Shown: positions 19,602 through 29,027, counted from the stretch's first letter. The stretch: 64,000 nt of DNA from an uncultured Clostridiaceae bacterium (GCA_947647275.1 CANSJQ010000004.1:1-64000); one strand, 5' to 3'. Made by a program: numbers and translations. Notes: generated from the sequence alone by a model not told the origin.

Positions 19602-20972
19602 ATGAAAAAGAATTTAAAGTTTTATATAGTATTATATTTAGCAAAACTATCAAGAATTGCATTAAAAATAATAGGAAGAGACGCAACATATTTTCCAGGG
19701 AAATTAGCAGTAACTCTATGTCCAGACTTTTTAGGAAGAATAGATAAACCAAAAACAATAATAGGAGTTACAGGAACAAATGGAAAAACTACAGTATGTA
19801 ATATGATAGAAGATTGCTTAAAAGAAAATGGATACGAATTTATAGATAATCATTTAGGTTCAAATATTAACTCAGGTTTAGCTTCAACTTTAATAGAAGG
19901 AGCAAGCCTGCTAGGAAAACAAAAAAAAGATTTAGCAGTATTTGAAATAGATGAAAGAAGCGCAGTAAAAATATACCCATATGTAACACCAACATATTTA
20001 GTATGTACAAACCTATTTAGAGATTCTTTAAAAAGAAATGCACACACAGAATTTATATCAAATATTTTAACAAACAATATTCCAAAAGAAACAAAACTTA
20101 TTCTAAATGGAGATGACCTAATAGTATCAGGCTTAGCACCAGAAAATGAAAGAGTATATTTTGGAATAGATAGGCTAGAAACAGATACTGATAAATGTGA
20201 AAACATAGTAAGAGATATAACAGTATGCCCAAAATGTGATAGTAAATTAGAGTATGATTTCGTAAGATATAATCATGTTGGAAGGGCACATTGCTTAAGC
20301 TGTGATTTTGCATCACCGAAAATAAACTATGAAGTAACAAATATAGACTTTGAAAAAATGAAAATGTGGGTAAAAAATGAAGAAAAAGAAGAAGATTATG
20401 ATATCATAAATAATAATATAATTAACATATACAATATGCTTGCAACAATATCAGTTTTAAAAGAAATAGGTCTAACAAGAAATCAAATTAACCCAGTATT
20501 AAAAAATCAAAAAATAGTAGATACAAGATATAGTAAAGAAAAAGTAAAAAATATAGAAATAATAACACAACTATCAAAAGGAATGAATCCAATTGCATGT
20601 TCAAGAGCTTTTGATTATGTAAGAAAAGAAGAAGGAAATAAAGCAGTATTTGTATTATTAGACGATTTACACGAAGCAGCAAACTCATCAGAAAATATAG
20701 CTTGGCATTACGATACAGACTATGAATTTCTAAATTCAGAAAGTATAAAACAAATTTTAACAGCAGGAGCAAGGTATTTAGACACATATGTAAGAATGCA
20801 AATGGCAGACATACCAAAAGAAAAAATAGTATACCAAAGAGACGAAATGAGCTTAGTAGAGAAGCTAAACTTAGAAGGAATAGACAAAGTATTTATTTTG
20901 CATGACCTATACTCAATAGACCTAAAAAATCAAATAAAGAAAAAAGTTGAAGAAAGAATATTAGAAGAATAG
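19602..20972 (+). CDS. murT: lipid II isoglutaminyl synthase subunit MurT (Mur ligase family)
   Basis: 456 residues. An ATP-binding Mur-ligase centre GVTGTNGKTTVCNMIED (about residues 56-72) is preceded by a short hydrophobic N terminus. The MurT-specific zinc ribbon CPKCDSKLEYDF...CLSC lies near residues 208-230, and the C-terminal DUF1727-type domain follows (LLDDLHEAANSSENIAWHYD). MurT activates the second residue (D-Glu) of the peptidoglycan stem peptide for amidation with ammonia from GatD. It is followed by gatD 170 bp downstream, with repeats between. GAGGT precedes the ATG. Confidence 0.9.
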   Translation: MKKNLKFYIVLYLAKLSRIALKIIGRDATYFPGKLAVTLCPDFLGRIDKPKTIIGVTGTNGKTTVCNMIEDCLKENGYEFIDNHLGSNINSGLASTLIEGASLLGKQKKDLAVFEIDERSAVKIYPYVTPTYLVCTNLFRDSLKRNAHTEFISNILTNNIPKETKLILNGDDLIVSGLAPENERVYFGIDRLETDTDKCENIVRDITVCPKCDSKLEYDFVRYNHVGRAHCLSCDFASPKINYEVTNIDFEKMKMWVKNEEKEEDYDIINNNIINIYNMLATISVLKEIGLTRNQINPVLKNQKIVDTRYSKEKVKNIEIITQLSKGMNPIACSRAFDYVRKEEGNKAVFVLLDDLHEAANSSENIAWHYDTDYEFLNSESIKQILTAGARYLDTYVRMQMADIPKEKIVYQRDEMSLVEKLNLEGIDKVFILHDLYSIDLKNQIKKKVEERILEE

Positions 20973-20982
20973 AAGAATTTTT

Positions 20983-21112
20983 TGTAGGGTCACCACATTC
21001 GGCGACCTGGTGGCGTCAAGCCACCTATATTTCCAATAATATTGAATATATAAATTTAAGGGTAATTTCTTTGAACAATGGGTCGCCGAAGGTAGCGATC
21101 CCCTACAATTAA
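20983..21112. repeat. inverted pair of GTAGGG-type repeats between murT and gatD
   Basis: TTGTAGGGTCACCACATTCG with GCGACC near the left end, and the inverse GGGTCGCCGAAGGTAGCG plus ATCCCCTACAA near the right end. The region contains no gene. Confidence 0.65.
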
Positions 21113-21141
21113 ATAAACTAATTTTAAAAGAGGAGAAAAAA

Positions 21142-21843
21142 ATGAATAAAACAATAGAAATATTATTTCCAGAATTCTGCAACCTATATGGAGACATAAG
21201 CAACATGAAATATATACAAAAATGCATACCAGAATCAAACTTCATAGAAACAAGTTTTAACGAAGAGCCTACATTTGTAAAAAATGATGTAGACCTAATA
21301 TATATGGGGCCAATGACAGAAAAAATGCAAGAAAAAGTCACAGAAAAGTTAAAGAAATATAAACAGAGAATAGAAGAACTAATAGAAAAAAATGTAGTAT
21401 TCCTAATAACAGGAAATGCACTTGAAATATTCGGAAAATATATAGAAAATGAAGATGGAACTAAAATAGAAGCATTAGGAATATTTGATATATATAGCAA
21501 AAGGAATATGATGAAAAGGCACAATAGCAATTTTATAGGAAAATATGAAGATATAGAAATAGTAGGTTTCAAAAGTCAATTTACACAAAGCTATGGAAAT
21601 AATGAACAAAACTATTTTGCAAAAGTAGAAAAAGGAATAGGCTTAAACCCAGAAAGCTCATTTGAAGGACTACAAAAAAATAACTTTATAGCAACATACC
21701 TAATAGGACCAATACTAATACTAAACCCAGAATTCACCCAAAAAGTATTAAAGAAAATGGAAATACAAAAGCCAAAAATAGCATTTGAGGAAGACGTAAA
21801 AAAAGCATATGAACAACGTTTGAAAGAATTAAAAAGATTATAA
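21142..21843 (+). CDS. gatD: GatD-like type 1 glutamine amidotransferase, apparently without catalytic Cys and His
   Basis: 233 residues, with order and length fitting GatD, the glutaminase partner of MurT. The start IEILFPEFCNLYGDISNM and YMGPMTEKMQE match the family. At the nucleophile elbow, where GatD has a CGGYQ-type Cys, this protein reads FLITGNALEIFGKY. Where the family has a YLHGP-type catalytic His it reads TYLIGPILILNPEF. Both residues are gone, so glutaminase activity is not expected. It may be a structural partner or MurT may use free ammonia. GAGGAG precedes the ATG. Confidence 0.8.
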   Translation: MNKTIEILFPEFCNLYGDISNMKYIQKCIPESNFIETSFNEEPTFVKNDVDLIYMGPMTEKMQEKVTEKLKKYKQRIEELIEKNVVFLITGNALEIFGKYIENEDGTKIEALGIFDIYSKRNMMKRHNSNFIGKYEDIEIVGFKSQFTQSYGNNEQNYFAKVEKGIGLNPESSFEGLQKNNFIATYLIGPILILNPEFTQKVLKKMEIQKPKIAFEEDVKKAYEQRLKELKRL

Positions 21844-21857
21844 TATTTTAATAGAAG

Positions 21858-21890
21858 AAAAACCAAATAACAATAGTTATTTGGTTTTTT
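21858..21890 (+). terminator. intrinsic terminator after gatD
   Basis: Stem AACCAAATAAC/GTTATTTGGTT, loop AATA, then TTTTTT. Confidence 0.85.
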
Positions 21891-21917
21891 AGTATTAGTA
21901 TTTTGAAATGAGAAAAA

Positions 21918-22154
21918 TTATAAAGGATTAAAAGATACTAAGCTGAAATCACAATCTTTAATAAATGCAGAATTATTAATAGGCTGAACACTATTTCTAA
22001 ATAAATTATTTTTAATCTCATTAAATACTGAATTAAATTGATCAGAACTCTCAATCCTATCACATTCTAATACTCCAGATACCCGACAGTGAACATCTGG
22101 CTGAACAAAGTCTTCAGAATCATAAGATACATCAACACAATAAAAATATACCAT
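21918..22154 (-). CDS. small protein of 78 residues, unknown
   Basis: Start chosen at ATG 22154 because AAAGGAGAT lies 8 nt upstream. A longer open frame to 22208 has no ribosome site. The sequence MVYFYCVDVSYDSEDFV followed by mixed alpha/beta content suggests a small cytoplasmic fold that I cannot name. It carries an in-frame CGG at codon 24 (22083-22085) preceded by CACTGT, to be compared with the shift site preceded by CACTGC at 59271. Confidence 0.6.
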   Translation of the reverse strand: MVYFYCVDVSYDSEDFVQPDVHCRVSGVLECDRIESSDQFNSVFNEIKNNLFRNSVQPINNSAFIKDCDFSLVSFNPL

Positions 22155-22241
22155 ACTTTTATCTCCTTTCACTGCAAAGCCATTGTTACAATGTAAATTA
22201 TAGCACAAGACACATAATGTTGCAATAATATTACAAAACTA

Positions 22242-22270
22242 TTGCAAAAATATTTCAAAAGTGCTATAAT
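22242..22270 (+). promoter_or_regulatory. promoter of the 22301 gene
   Basis: TTGCAA (22242-22247), a 17-nt spacer and TATAAT (22265-22270). Confidence 0.7.
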
Positions 22271-22300
22271 AGAGGTATATCAAAAGAGAAGGTGAAAATT

Positions 22301-22633
22301 ATGGAACTAATGATGATAATATATATACTAATTTTTATAATATTTGCATTAATTGCATATTCAGTATTGCAATTAAGGTTAGCAGGGTTAAACGTAAAAG
22401 ACTTTTGGAGCTTTATACAAGCTAACCAAATGTTAGATAAATTATATGCATTTTCAAAAAAATATGAAAAAATGAGTTCACAAGAACAAATAATATTTTT
22501 AATGGAAGCAGAAAAAGTATTTAATGCATTTGACAAAGTACCAAAAATGATATGGGAAGAAGAATACGATAAATACTCAGATGTGTTAAATACATACAAA
22601 GATTTAAAAGTAATAAGATGGGCACAAAATTAA
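22301..22633 (+). CDS. small single-pass membrane protein, unknown
   Basis: 110 residues from ATG 22301, with AGAAGG 7-9 nt upstream (the in-frame GTG at 22292 is too close to that site). One N-terminal membrane helix (about residues 2-24) is followed by a soluble helical part (EKMSSQEQIIFLMEAEKVF). No family is recognised. It has its own promoter and terminator. Confidence 0.65.
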   Translation: MELMMIIYILIFIIFALIAYSVLQLRLAGLNVKDFWSFIQANQMLDKLYAFSKKYEKMSSQEQIIFLMEAEKVFNAFDKVPKMIWEEEYDKYSDVLNTYKDLKVIRWAQN

Positions 22634-22662
22634 AAAATGATAAAATAGGAAATATAAAAATG

Positions 22663-22696
22663 AAACATTAGATAAAAATTCTAATGTTTTATTTTT
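22663..22696 (+). terminator. intrinsic terminator
   Basis: Stem AAACATTAGA/TCTAATGTTT followed by a T-rich run. Confidence 0.75.
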
Positions 22697-22849
22697 ATAT
22701 TATAAGAAAGTTATTCTATAGAAATAATTTTTCCACTATATAATTGTTACTCGCCTAAAAATAGAGTTAAAATTTCTATATTATAGATAAGAATAAAAAA
22801 AAATTAAAATAATATAATAATATAAAGTTAAAAATTAAGGGGAAAAGTT

Positions 22850-23990
22850 ATGAAAGTAAGATATTTTGACCATGCAGCAACAACGTATGTAAAAGAAGAA
22901 GTACTAAATGCAATGTTACCATTTTTTACTGTAGAATATGGGAATGCATCTTCTATGTATAGTAAACGGAAGAGAAACTAAAAAGGCTACACATCTTGCA
23001 AGAGAAAAAGTAGCTAAGTTAATTAATTGCAAACCAAAAGAAATATATTTTACTTCTTGTGGAAGTGAAAGTGATAATTTAGCTATAAAAGGTGTATGTT
23101 ATAAAAATAAACAAAAAGGAAACCATATTATAACTACTAAAATAGAACATCCAGCTGTATTACATACTTGTCAAACTTTAGAAAAGCAAGGTGTTGAAGT
23201 AACATATTTAAATGTAGACAGTAATGGTTGTATTTCAATATATGAATTAGAAAATGCAATTAAACAAAATACTATATTAATAAGTATAATGACTGCAAAT
23301 AATGAAATAGGAACAATTCAGCCTATAAAGGAAATTGGTAAAATTGCAAAAAAACATAATATATTATTTCATACAGACAGTGTTCAAGCAATAGGAAATA
23401 TAAAAATAGATGTAGAAGAAATGAATATAGATTTATTATCAATGTCAGCACATAAGTTTTATGGTCCAAAAGGTGTTGGTGCATTATATGTAAAAGAAGG
23501 AATAGAGTTCGAAAAGCTTCAAGATGGAGGACATCAAGAAAGAGATAAAAGAGCAGGAACAGAAAATGTTGCAGGAATAGTAGGATTAGGAGAGGCAATA
23601 GAATTAGCATATAAAAATTTTGATAATTATAATGAGAAATTAAAAAGTTTAAGAGATTATTATATTTCTCAAATTGAAGAAAAAATACCAAATGTAAAAC
23701 TAAATGGAGATAGAACAAACAGACTTCCAGGAAATGCAAATATATCATTTGAAGGAGTAAATTCAGAAGAGTTACTATTTAAGTTAGATGAGAAAGGAAT
23801 TTGTGCATCAGGAGGAAGTGCATGTAGCACAGGAAATCCAAGCCCATCACATGTGCTAATGGCACTAGGAGTAAGTAGCAAAATGGCGAAAGGAGCATTA
23901 AGAGTTACATTTGGATTAGAAAATACAAAAGAGGATGTAGATTATTTGATAGAAAATTTAATTCAAATAGTTTCTGATTTAAGAAAATAA
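22850..23990 (+). CDS. iscS: cysteine desulfurase, read through a +1 shift at CGG
   Basis: PLP-dependent release of sulfur from cysteine for Fe-S clusters or tRNA thiolation. ATG 22850 follows AAGGGG, and 39 codons give the family N terminus ([16 protein letters not shown]...GNASSMYSK). The zero frame then has CGG (22967-22969) and stops four codons on. Skipping C22967 gives [17 protein letters not shown] and the rest to 23990, 379 residues in total. The PLP lysine lies in [12 protein letters not shown] and the catalytic Cys in SGGSACSTG. The NifS/IscS subgroup is not resolved. Confidence 0.9.
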
Positions 23991-24009
23991 CTATAATAGA
24001 AATATTAAG

Positions 24010-24092
24010 GGACAGTGGTAGTATATTTTTCTGTTAACACTTTAATGGTTTTATATTCAAATCATAAGTAAAAAAGCGTAGCTCATTGTCCC
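24010..24092. repeat. GGGAC/GTCCC repeat as an inverted pair
   Basis: GGGACAGTG (24010-24018) and CATTGTCCC (24084-24092) bracket 65 bp of AT-rich DNA between the desulfurase gene and the first TauE/SafE gene. Confidence 0.6.
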
Positions 24093-24159
24093 TAAAGAAT
24101 AAAATAATTAAAAAAGGAAACAATACTTAAATAGAAGAGAAAAGGAGAAATCTATTTAA

Positions 24160-24516
24160 GTGAAAAATTTAAAAAAAGCATTAATAGGAATTATAGCAGG
24201 TATAATATGTGGTCTTTTCGCTTCAGGTGGAGGACTTATATTAGTTCCTGCTTTTATATATTTGTTAAAAATGGAAGACAAAAAAGCACGAGGGACAGCA
24301 GTATTATGCATTTTACCAATGGTAATTACAAGCAGCATATTTTACTATAAAGATAAATTTATAAATTGGCAAATAGGAGCTATGTGTGCAATAGGTGGAA
24401 TAATAGGTGGAATAATAGGCGCAAAACTTTTGAAAAAAATAAAAACAAAATATATAAGAATATTGTTTACATGTTTTTTACTATATGTATCAATAAAAAT
24501 GTTAATAGGAAGTTAG
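24160..24516 (+). CDS. TauE/SafE (TSUP) family transporter, N-terminal half
   Basis: 118 residues from a GTG start with AAGGAG upstream. Four membrane helices. The start IIAGIICGLFASGGGLILVP is the family motif, and IGGIIGGIIGAKLL follows. Normal TSUP anion exporters are about 250 residues with two such halves. Here the second half is the next gene (24587), so the transporter is probably a two-gene heteromer for sulfite, sulfoacetate or a similar anion. It lies downstream of a cysteine desulfurase, which loosely suggests sulfur handling. Confidence 0.8.
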   Translation: MKNLKKALIGIIAGIICGLFASGGGLILVPAFIYLLKMEDKKARGTAVLCILPMVITSSIFYYKDKFINWQIGAMCAIGGIIGGIIGAKLLKKIKTKYIRILFTCFLLYVSIKMLIGS

Positions 24517-24586
24517 AAGTTGGATTTTTGGTAATTTCTTCGAGGAAATTACCAAATTTCTAACTTACATGCGTAAGGAGGTAAAG

Positions 24587-24964
24587 ATGTTACCAATAAT
24601 TTTTGGAATTATATCTGGAATTGTTACAGGTTTGGGAATGGGAGGAGGAACAATACTAATTTTACTTTTGTCATTATTTATGAACTTAGATCAACATATT
24701 GCACAAGCTACTAATTTAGTCTTTTTTATACCTACTTCTGTTGCTGCAATAATTATAAATATAAAGCAAAAGAATATTAATTTTAAATTAGCAATAATTA
24801 TATCTATATTTGGAATAATAGGAGCAATAATAGGAGCAATAATGTCAGAAAATATAAGCTCACCAAATTTAAAAAGGTATTTTGCAATATTTATATTAAT
24901 TATTGCATTTCACGAAATTTATAAGTTGTATAAAGAGTATAGAATAGAAAGAAAAAAGACATAA
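24587..24964 (+). CDS. TauE/SafE (TSUP) family transporter, second half
   Basis: 125 residues. Start chosen at ATG 24587 because AAGGAGG (24575-24581) lies just before it. The upstream in-frame ATG 24569 overlaps that ribosome site. Helix motif IISGIVTGLGMGGGTILILLL parallels the GASGGG motif of the preceding gene, and IIGAIIGAIMSENI closes the bundle. It presumably pairs with the 24160 product. Confidence 0.8.
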   Translation: MLPIIFGIISGIVTGLGMGGGTILILLLSLFMNLDQHIAQATNLVFFIPTSVAAIIINIKQKNINFKLAIIISIFGIIGAIIGAIMSENISSPNLKRYFAIFILIIAFHEIYKLYKEYRIERKKT

Positions 24965-24992
24965 TAATTAAAAAAGAAAAAAGGAGGTAACT

Positions 24993-25139
24993 ATGAAAAT
25001 GAAATTTGTAAAAGGAATAGTAATAGGCGGAATTGCTACTGCTGGAGCTATGATGATGTATAAAGAAATGTCAGGAAGAAGTAAAAAAAATATGGTAAAG
25101 AAAGGAAAACAGTTTGCAAAAAAACTAGGAATATTGTAA
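24993..25139 (+). CDS. small YtxH-like membrane protein
   Basis: 48 residues behind AAGGAGG: a glycine-containing hydrophobic helix (VKGIVIGGIATAGAMMMY) and a basic amphipathic tail (KKNMVKKGKQFAKKLG). This resembles YtxH-type stress-associated small membrane proteins. It follows the TSUP pair by 28 bp and may be cotranscribed. Confidence 0.6.
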   Translation: MKMKFVKGIVIGGIATAGAMMMYKEMSGRSKKNMVKKGKQFAKKLGIL

Positions 25140-25286
25140 AAAAGTTTCTAATGGTGAGTTTCTAAATTGAAAATATATACATTTTAGGGGCTAGAATGTG
25201 CACATTCTATTTAATAAATAATCTGTTCATTTTACACATTAAATATATTAATATTTAAAGCAAAATTAATTAAAAATTATTTTGAC

Positions 25287-25312
25287 GCTATTTAGTAAAT
25301 ATTCTAAATAGC
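25287..25312. terminator. hairpin, probable terminator
   Basis: Stem GCTATTTAG/CTAAATAGC with loop TAAATATT in the convergent gap. There is no strong T-run on the plus strand. Confidence 0.5.
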
Positions 25313-25362
25313 ATCATTTATAATTTTGCGCTAAAAACGCAATTAACTTATGCTTTTAATTA

Positions 25363-25833
25363 TTAGCAATTTTCAGAACATTCTTCTGTTCTTAAACATG
25401 GCTTATCACATTTGCAATCATCTTTGTGTTCTGGTTTACAACATTTAAAATCATGTTTGCAATCCATTTTTATACCTTTTAGGCATTTTCCTTCATGTTT
25501 AGTTTCAGTACATATTTTGCAGTGTTTTACGTTATCTACCCATATTTCGATAGCATAGAATTTGTTAGCACATAAAGGTCCGAAAACGAATTCTCCATCT
25601 TTATCTGTAAAAGTATGAGAAACAGGTCTTCTTTCATCTTTACCACATTCACATACAACTTCTATTAATTTAACAACAGCGTCACAAACTGGATCTCCAT
25701 AACAATCCTTTACAACACCATATATAACATTTCTGTTATCTTCTGGTAGTCTTATTTCTAAGTCAAATTGTTTTCCTGAAGCTATAACACCATCCACGTC
25801 AACTACTGGGCATACATTCTTATCGTATTCCAT
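25363..25833 (-). CDS. carboxypeptidase-regulatory-like (Ig-fold) protein with Cys/His/Lys-rich tail
   Basis: 156 residues. A central beta-sandwich of the Cna-B/carboxypeptidase-regulatory type (NVIYGVVKDCYGDPVCDAVV...FTDKDGEFVFGPL) is followed by a tail with many Cys, His and Lys (CKHDFKCCKPEHKDDCKC). No signal peptide is visible. Such proteins occur in clostridial spore coats, but this role is only inferred. The tail could bind metal. The stretch 25140-25362 between it and the YtxH-like gene holds only a hairpin. Confidence 0.65.
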   Translation of the reverse strand: MEYDKNVCPVVDVDGVIASGKQFDLEIRLPEDNRNVIYGVVKDCYGDPVCDAVVKLIEVVCECGKDERRPVSHTFTDKDGEFVFGPLCANKFYAIEIWVDNVKHCKICTETKHEGKCLKGIKMDCKHDFKCCKPEHKDDCKCDKPCLRTEECSENC

Positions 25834-25969
25834 AATATTACCTCATCCTTTCTAAAATTTATCTAGTTAACATATAACTAATATATATTATGAAAATTTT
25901 TAAAAAAAGTGTACTATTTTGTAATATTATGATATATAATTTAATATATAAATTTAGGAGGAAAAATAA

Positions 25970-26767
25970 ATGGATTCGAGACCAATAGGAATGTTTGACT
26001 CTGGTGTAGGAGGTTTAACAGTTTTAAAAGAAGTAATAAAAGAATGCCCAAATGAGAGTATAATATATTTAGGTGACACAAAACGTTTCCCTTATGGAAG
26101 TAAATCTAAAGAAACAATAATTGAGCTTACAAAAAAAGGAATAGAATTTTTAATAAGCAAAAACGTAAAAGCAGTAGTAATAGCTTGTGGAACGGCAACA
26201 TCACAGGCATTAGAAGAAGTTCAAAAATGTTATGACATACCAATTATAGGAATTATCAATTCAGCAGTAAGATATATGAAAGATAAAAAATATAAAGATA
26301 TAGGAGTAATAGCAACCACAGGTACTATAAGGAGTAAGGGTTGGCAAAACAAAATAAATGAAATAATACCAGAAGCAGTTGTTTCTTATAAAGCATGTCC
26401 ACTTTTAGCGCCAATGGCAGAAGAAGGATGGATAGATAATGAAATTGCAAAATTAACAATAAAAGAATATTTAAAGGGATTAAAAAATGTACAATGTTTG
26501 ATATTAGGATGTACACATTATCCACTATTTAAAGAAATAATAAGTGAAGAGTTAGGTAAAGAAAAAGAACTAATAAATACTGGGGAAATGTTAAGCAAAA
26601 GGTTAAATTATATATTAAAGAATAATGACATAGAAAATACTTATATAGAAAATAAAAAGCATCAAATATACTTAACAGATTTAGAAACTAACTTTATAAA
26701 TGTAGCAAATAAATTATTAAAAAATGAGCAATTAACAAAAAGTATAGAACTAGCAGAAATAGAATAA
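25970..26767 (+). CDS. murI: glutamate racemase
   Basis: 265 residues. Provides D-glutamate for peptidoglycan. Family motifs: MFDSGVGGLTVLKEV at the N terminus, the first catalytic Cys in VIACGTATSQALEE and the second in LILGCTHYPLF. Normal length. AGGAGG lies 8 nt before the ATG. Together with MurT/GatD it ties this region to wall precursor chemistry. Confidence 0.95.
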   Translation: MDSRPIGMFDSGVGGLTVLKEVIKECPNESIIYLGDTKRFPYGSKSKETIIELTKKGIEFLISKNVKAVVIACGTATSQALEEVQKCYDIPIIGIINSAVRYMKDKKYKDIGVIATTGTIRSKGWQNKINEIIPEAVVSYKACPLLAPMAEEGWIDNEIAKLTIKEYLKGLKNVQCLILGCTHYPLFKEIISEELGKEKELINTGEMLSKRLNYILKNNDIENTYIENKKHQIYLTDLETNFINVANKLLKNEQLTKSIELAEIE

Positions 26768-26853
26768 TTGACATGAATTTAATATTATGGTAAAATGACA
26801 ATGATTTATAAAAAACGTAAAAATAATTTTATCAACAAATGGGGGTAAAAAAT

Positions 26854-27534
26854 ATGGAAAACACAAAGATAAAAGGTATATCTACTATTATATGGGACTG
26901 TGATAACACAATATGGATACATAGAAAAGATGAATTAGAAGAACTAATTGCAAAAGCTGTTGGAATACCATACACAGCTGAATTAAAAGAGCAATATCAA
27001 GGCTTTTTTGATGCATTTAATAAAAGATTTAAATATGAAAAAGTTACGTTCAAAAAGACTTCTAAACTTATAGAAGAAATAATGCCAATTCTTTCAAAAT
27101 ATGGAGTAACAGGCTCATACTTTTTAGATAAATGGATTCCACTAGAGACTAGTTTTGTAAATAAAGAAGCAGTAGAAGTATTAAAACATCAAAGAGAAAA
27201 AGGATATAAAATAGTAATACTAACAGACTGGTTTATGAATTCACAAGTGAGGCTACTTAACAGATATGGGATTTCAGAGTATATAGAAAGAATATATACA
27301 TGTGATAATGAATATATGAAAACTAGTCCAAAATCGTCTGAAAGAATTATAAAACCTGGAAATGAAAGTGAATATGTTATTATAGGAGATTCTTTAAATT
27401 CAGATATAGCATTTGCTAACAATGCAAAAATAAGGTCCATCTGGTATAATCCGTCTAAAAATGAAAACACAACACCATATAATCCTACAGTAGAAATAAC
27501 ATCTTTATTGGAAGTTATAGAGATTATAGAATAA
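26854..27534 (+). CDS. HAD-superfamily phosphatase
   Basis: 226 residues. Start moved to ATG 26854 because GGGGGT (26841-26846) fits as its ribosome site. The ATG at 26839 precedes that site. HAD motif I is IIWDCDNTIW (nucleophile D and acid D), motif II ILTDW, motif III around KTSPKSSER, and motif IV VIIGDSLNSDIAFANNA. The helical cap lies between. It resembles YjjG-like nucleotidase or phosphoglycolate-type enzymes; the substrate is unknown. Confidence 0.82.
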   Translation: MENTKIKGISTIIWDCDNTIWIHRKDELEELIAKAVGIPYTAELKEQYQGFFDAFNKRFKYEKVTFKKTSKLIEEIMPILSKYGVTGSYFLDKWIPLETSFVNKEAVEVLKHQREKGYKIVILTDWFMNSQVRLLNRYGISEYIERIYTCDNEYMKTSPKSSERIIKPGNESEYVIIGDSLNSDIAFANNAKIRSIWYNPSKNENTTPYNPTVEITSLLEVIEIIE

Positions 27535-27542
27535 TATCAAAG

Positions 27543-27576
27543 ACCTAGAGATACATTAATTTTTCTCTAGGTTTTT
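27543..27576 (+). terminator. intrinsic terminator
   Basis: Stem ACCTAGAGA/TCTCTAGGT followed by TTTTT. Confidence 0.8.
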
Positions 27577-27767
27577 ATTAAAGAAATTTAATAGTATCAA
27601 ACTTACATAAAATATATTGTTAAAAAAAATATATTGTGTAAAAATTATATAAAGTTAACTTTTAAAATTAATATTTATTAAAAGGTCATTTTTAGAATTT
27701 TGAAGTTATATTATTATAAAATAAATATCAACCGTTAAGATAAGAAAATAAGGGAGGAAAACAGAAG

Positions 27768-28625
27768 ATGAGTCGAGAATTAAGAATGGAAAATGAAAAG
27801 TACAAATTTGGAAAAATTGGAGGAATAACGCTTATATCTCTTGTAATAACAATAGTAGTATTAATTATACTAGCAAGTGTAGGAATATATTTAGGTTTAA
27901 GCAATAATGGAATACTTAACCGCGCAAATGAGGCGAAAGAACTAACTAATAAACAAACAGCAACAGAAAAAATAAACCTAAAAATAACTACAGCCCAAAT
28001 GAATAAATATGCAGATGAACAAAGAATGCCAACATTAAAAGAACTATCAGAAGTATTAAGGTATGATAATGAAATACAATATGTAACAGAAAAAAGTCAA
28101 ATGGCAAGTACAAAGTATGAAGTAGGAGAAAATCCAACATCAATATATACAAAGTTAAACGACTATCCATATGAATTTGAAATAAATGGTCAATTACAAT
28201 TAGCAAGTATAGATGGAATAAAGATTGAGGTAGGACAAAAAGATGATGGAAATATAAATGGAATACAGTTACTATGGAGTAATGATAAACCTAACTATAC
28301 ATTTATAGAACAAACAATAAATATAGATTTGTCTAATTATGAGGCTGTTTTAATTTTGGTAAAAGCAAATGCCTCACTTACAGAAATAACAACTAGTACT
28401 AATTATACAACTTATGCATATGGCAAAATAGGGGAAACAATATATTGTACTGGAGTTGCAAAAGGAAGTGCTGGGTGGTATGGAACTTTTAGAGAGGCAA
28501 GTATAAAAGTTGATGGAATAACATTTGGAGTTGGAAGATATGGACAACTTACTCATGAATACACTAGCAATTCTGTGGGAGGAATTCCTTTATATATATG
28601 GGGAGTAAAAAAAGATATATACTAA
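27768..28625 (+). CDS. type IV pilin-like protein with unknown ectodomain
   Basis: 285 residues. Basic leader, then GGITLISLVITIVVLIILAS, a prepilin-type cleavage/helix segment (about residues 18-40), and GIYLGLSNNGILNRANEAKE. The next about 100 residues are closely paralogous to the protein at 34929 (shared NKQTATE, ITTAQMNKYA and TSIYTKLN-YPYEFEIN). The C-terminal half differs and is beta-rich. Probably exported and surface-located. GGGAGG precedes the ATG. Confidence 0.75.
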   Translation: MSRELRMENEKYKFGKIGGITLISLVITIVVLIILASVGIYLGLSNNGILNRANEAKELTNKQTATEKINLKITTAQMNKYADEQRMPTLKELSEVLRYDNEIQYVTEKSQMASTKYEVGENPTSIYTKLNDYPYEFEINGQLQLASIDGIKIEVGQKDDGNINGIQLLWSNDKPNYTFIEQTINIDLSNYEAVLILVKANASLTEITTSTNYTTYAYGKIGETIYCTGVAKGSAGWYGTFREASIKVDGITFGVGRYGQLTHEYTSNSVGGIPLYIWGVKKDIY

Positions 28626-28796
28626 AATGTATTTTATAAATTTAGATAGATTTTAAGTAAGTTATAATAAAATAATTATATATAAATTTCAAATTTATAG
28701 TTGAAAAAATATAAATATACTTGCAAATAACAAAAAAAGGTGATAATATAATATACAATAATAAAAAACTATTAACAAGGACAACACAAATAAAAA

Positions 28797-29027
28797 AGCC
28801 TAAAAGAGAGCTAGATGTATGCTGAAATTCTGGTAAGAAACTATTTTATTTGTTATCACCTATGTTGTTGCTAGGCAGAAAAAATAAAAAGTAAGCTTAG
28901 CCGTATCTTCTGCGTTAAAGAAAAGATAAGTGGAAAATTAAAAAAATTAATTAATTTTCAAATTAGGTGGTACCACGAAATTACAAACTCTATTTCGTCC
29001 TATGTTAGGACAAAATAGAGTTTTTTT
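28797..29027 (+). promoter_or_regulatory. T-box leader, isoleucine specific
   Basis: Stem I is closed by GCCTA near 28798 and TAGGC near 28874. The codon in the specifier bulge is ATC (28855-28857), an Ile codon. The conserved T-box sequence AGGTGGTACCACG is at 28965-28977. The terminator stem follows (AAACTCTATTT arm at 28985, GTCCTA-TGT-TAGGAC apex) with a run of seven T to about 29027. Uncharged tRNA-Ile would stabilise the antiterminator and allow transcription of the downstream DUF1653 gene and ileS. Confidence 0.92.
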
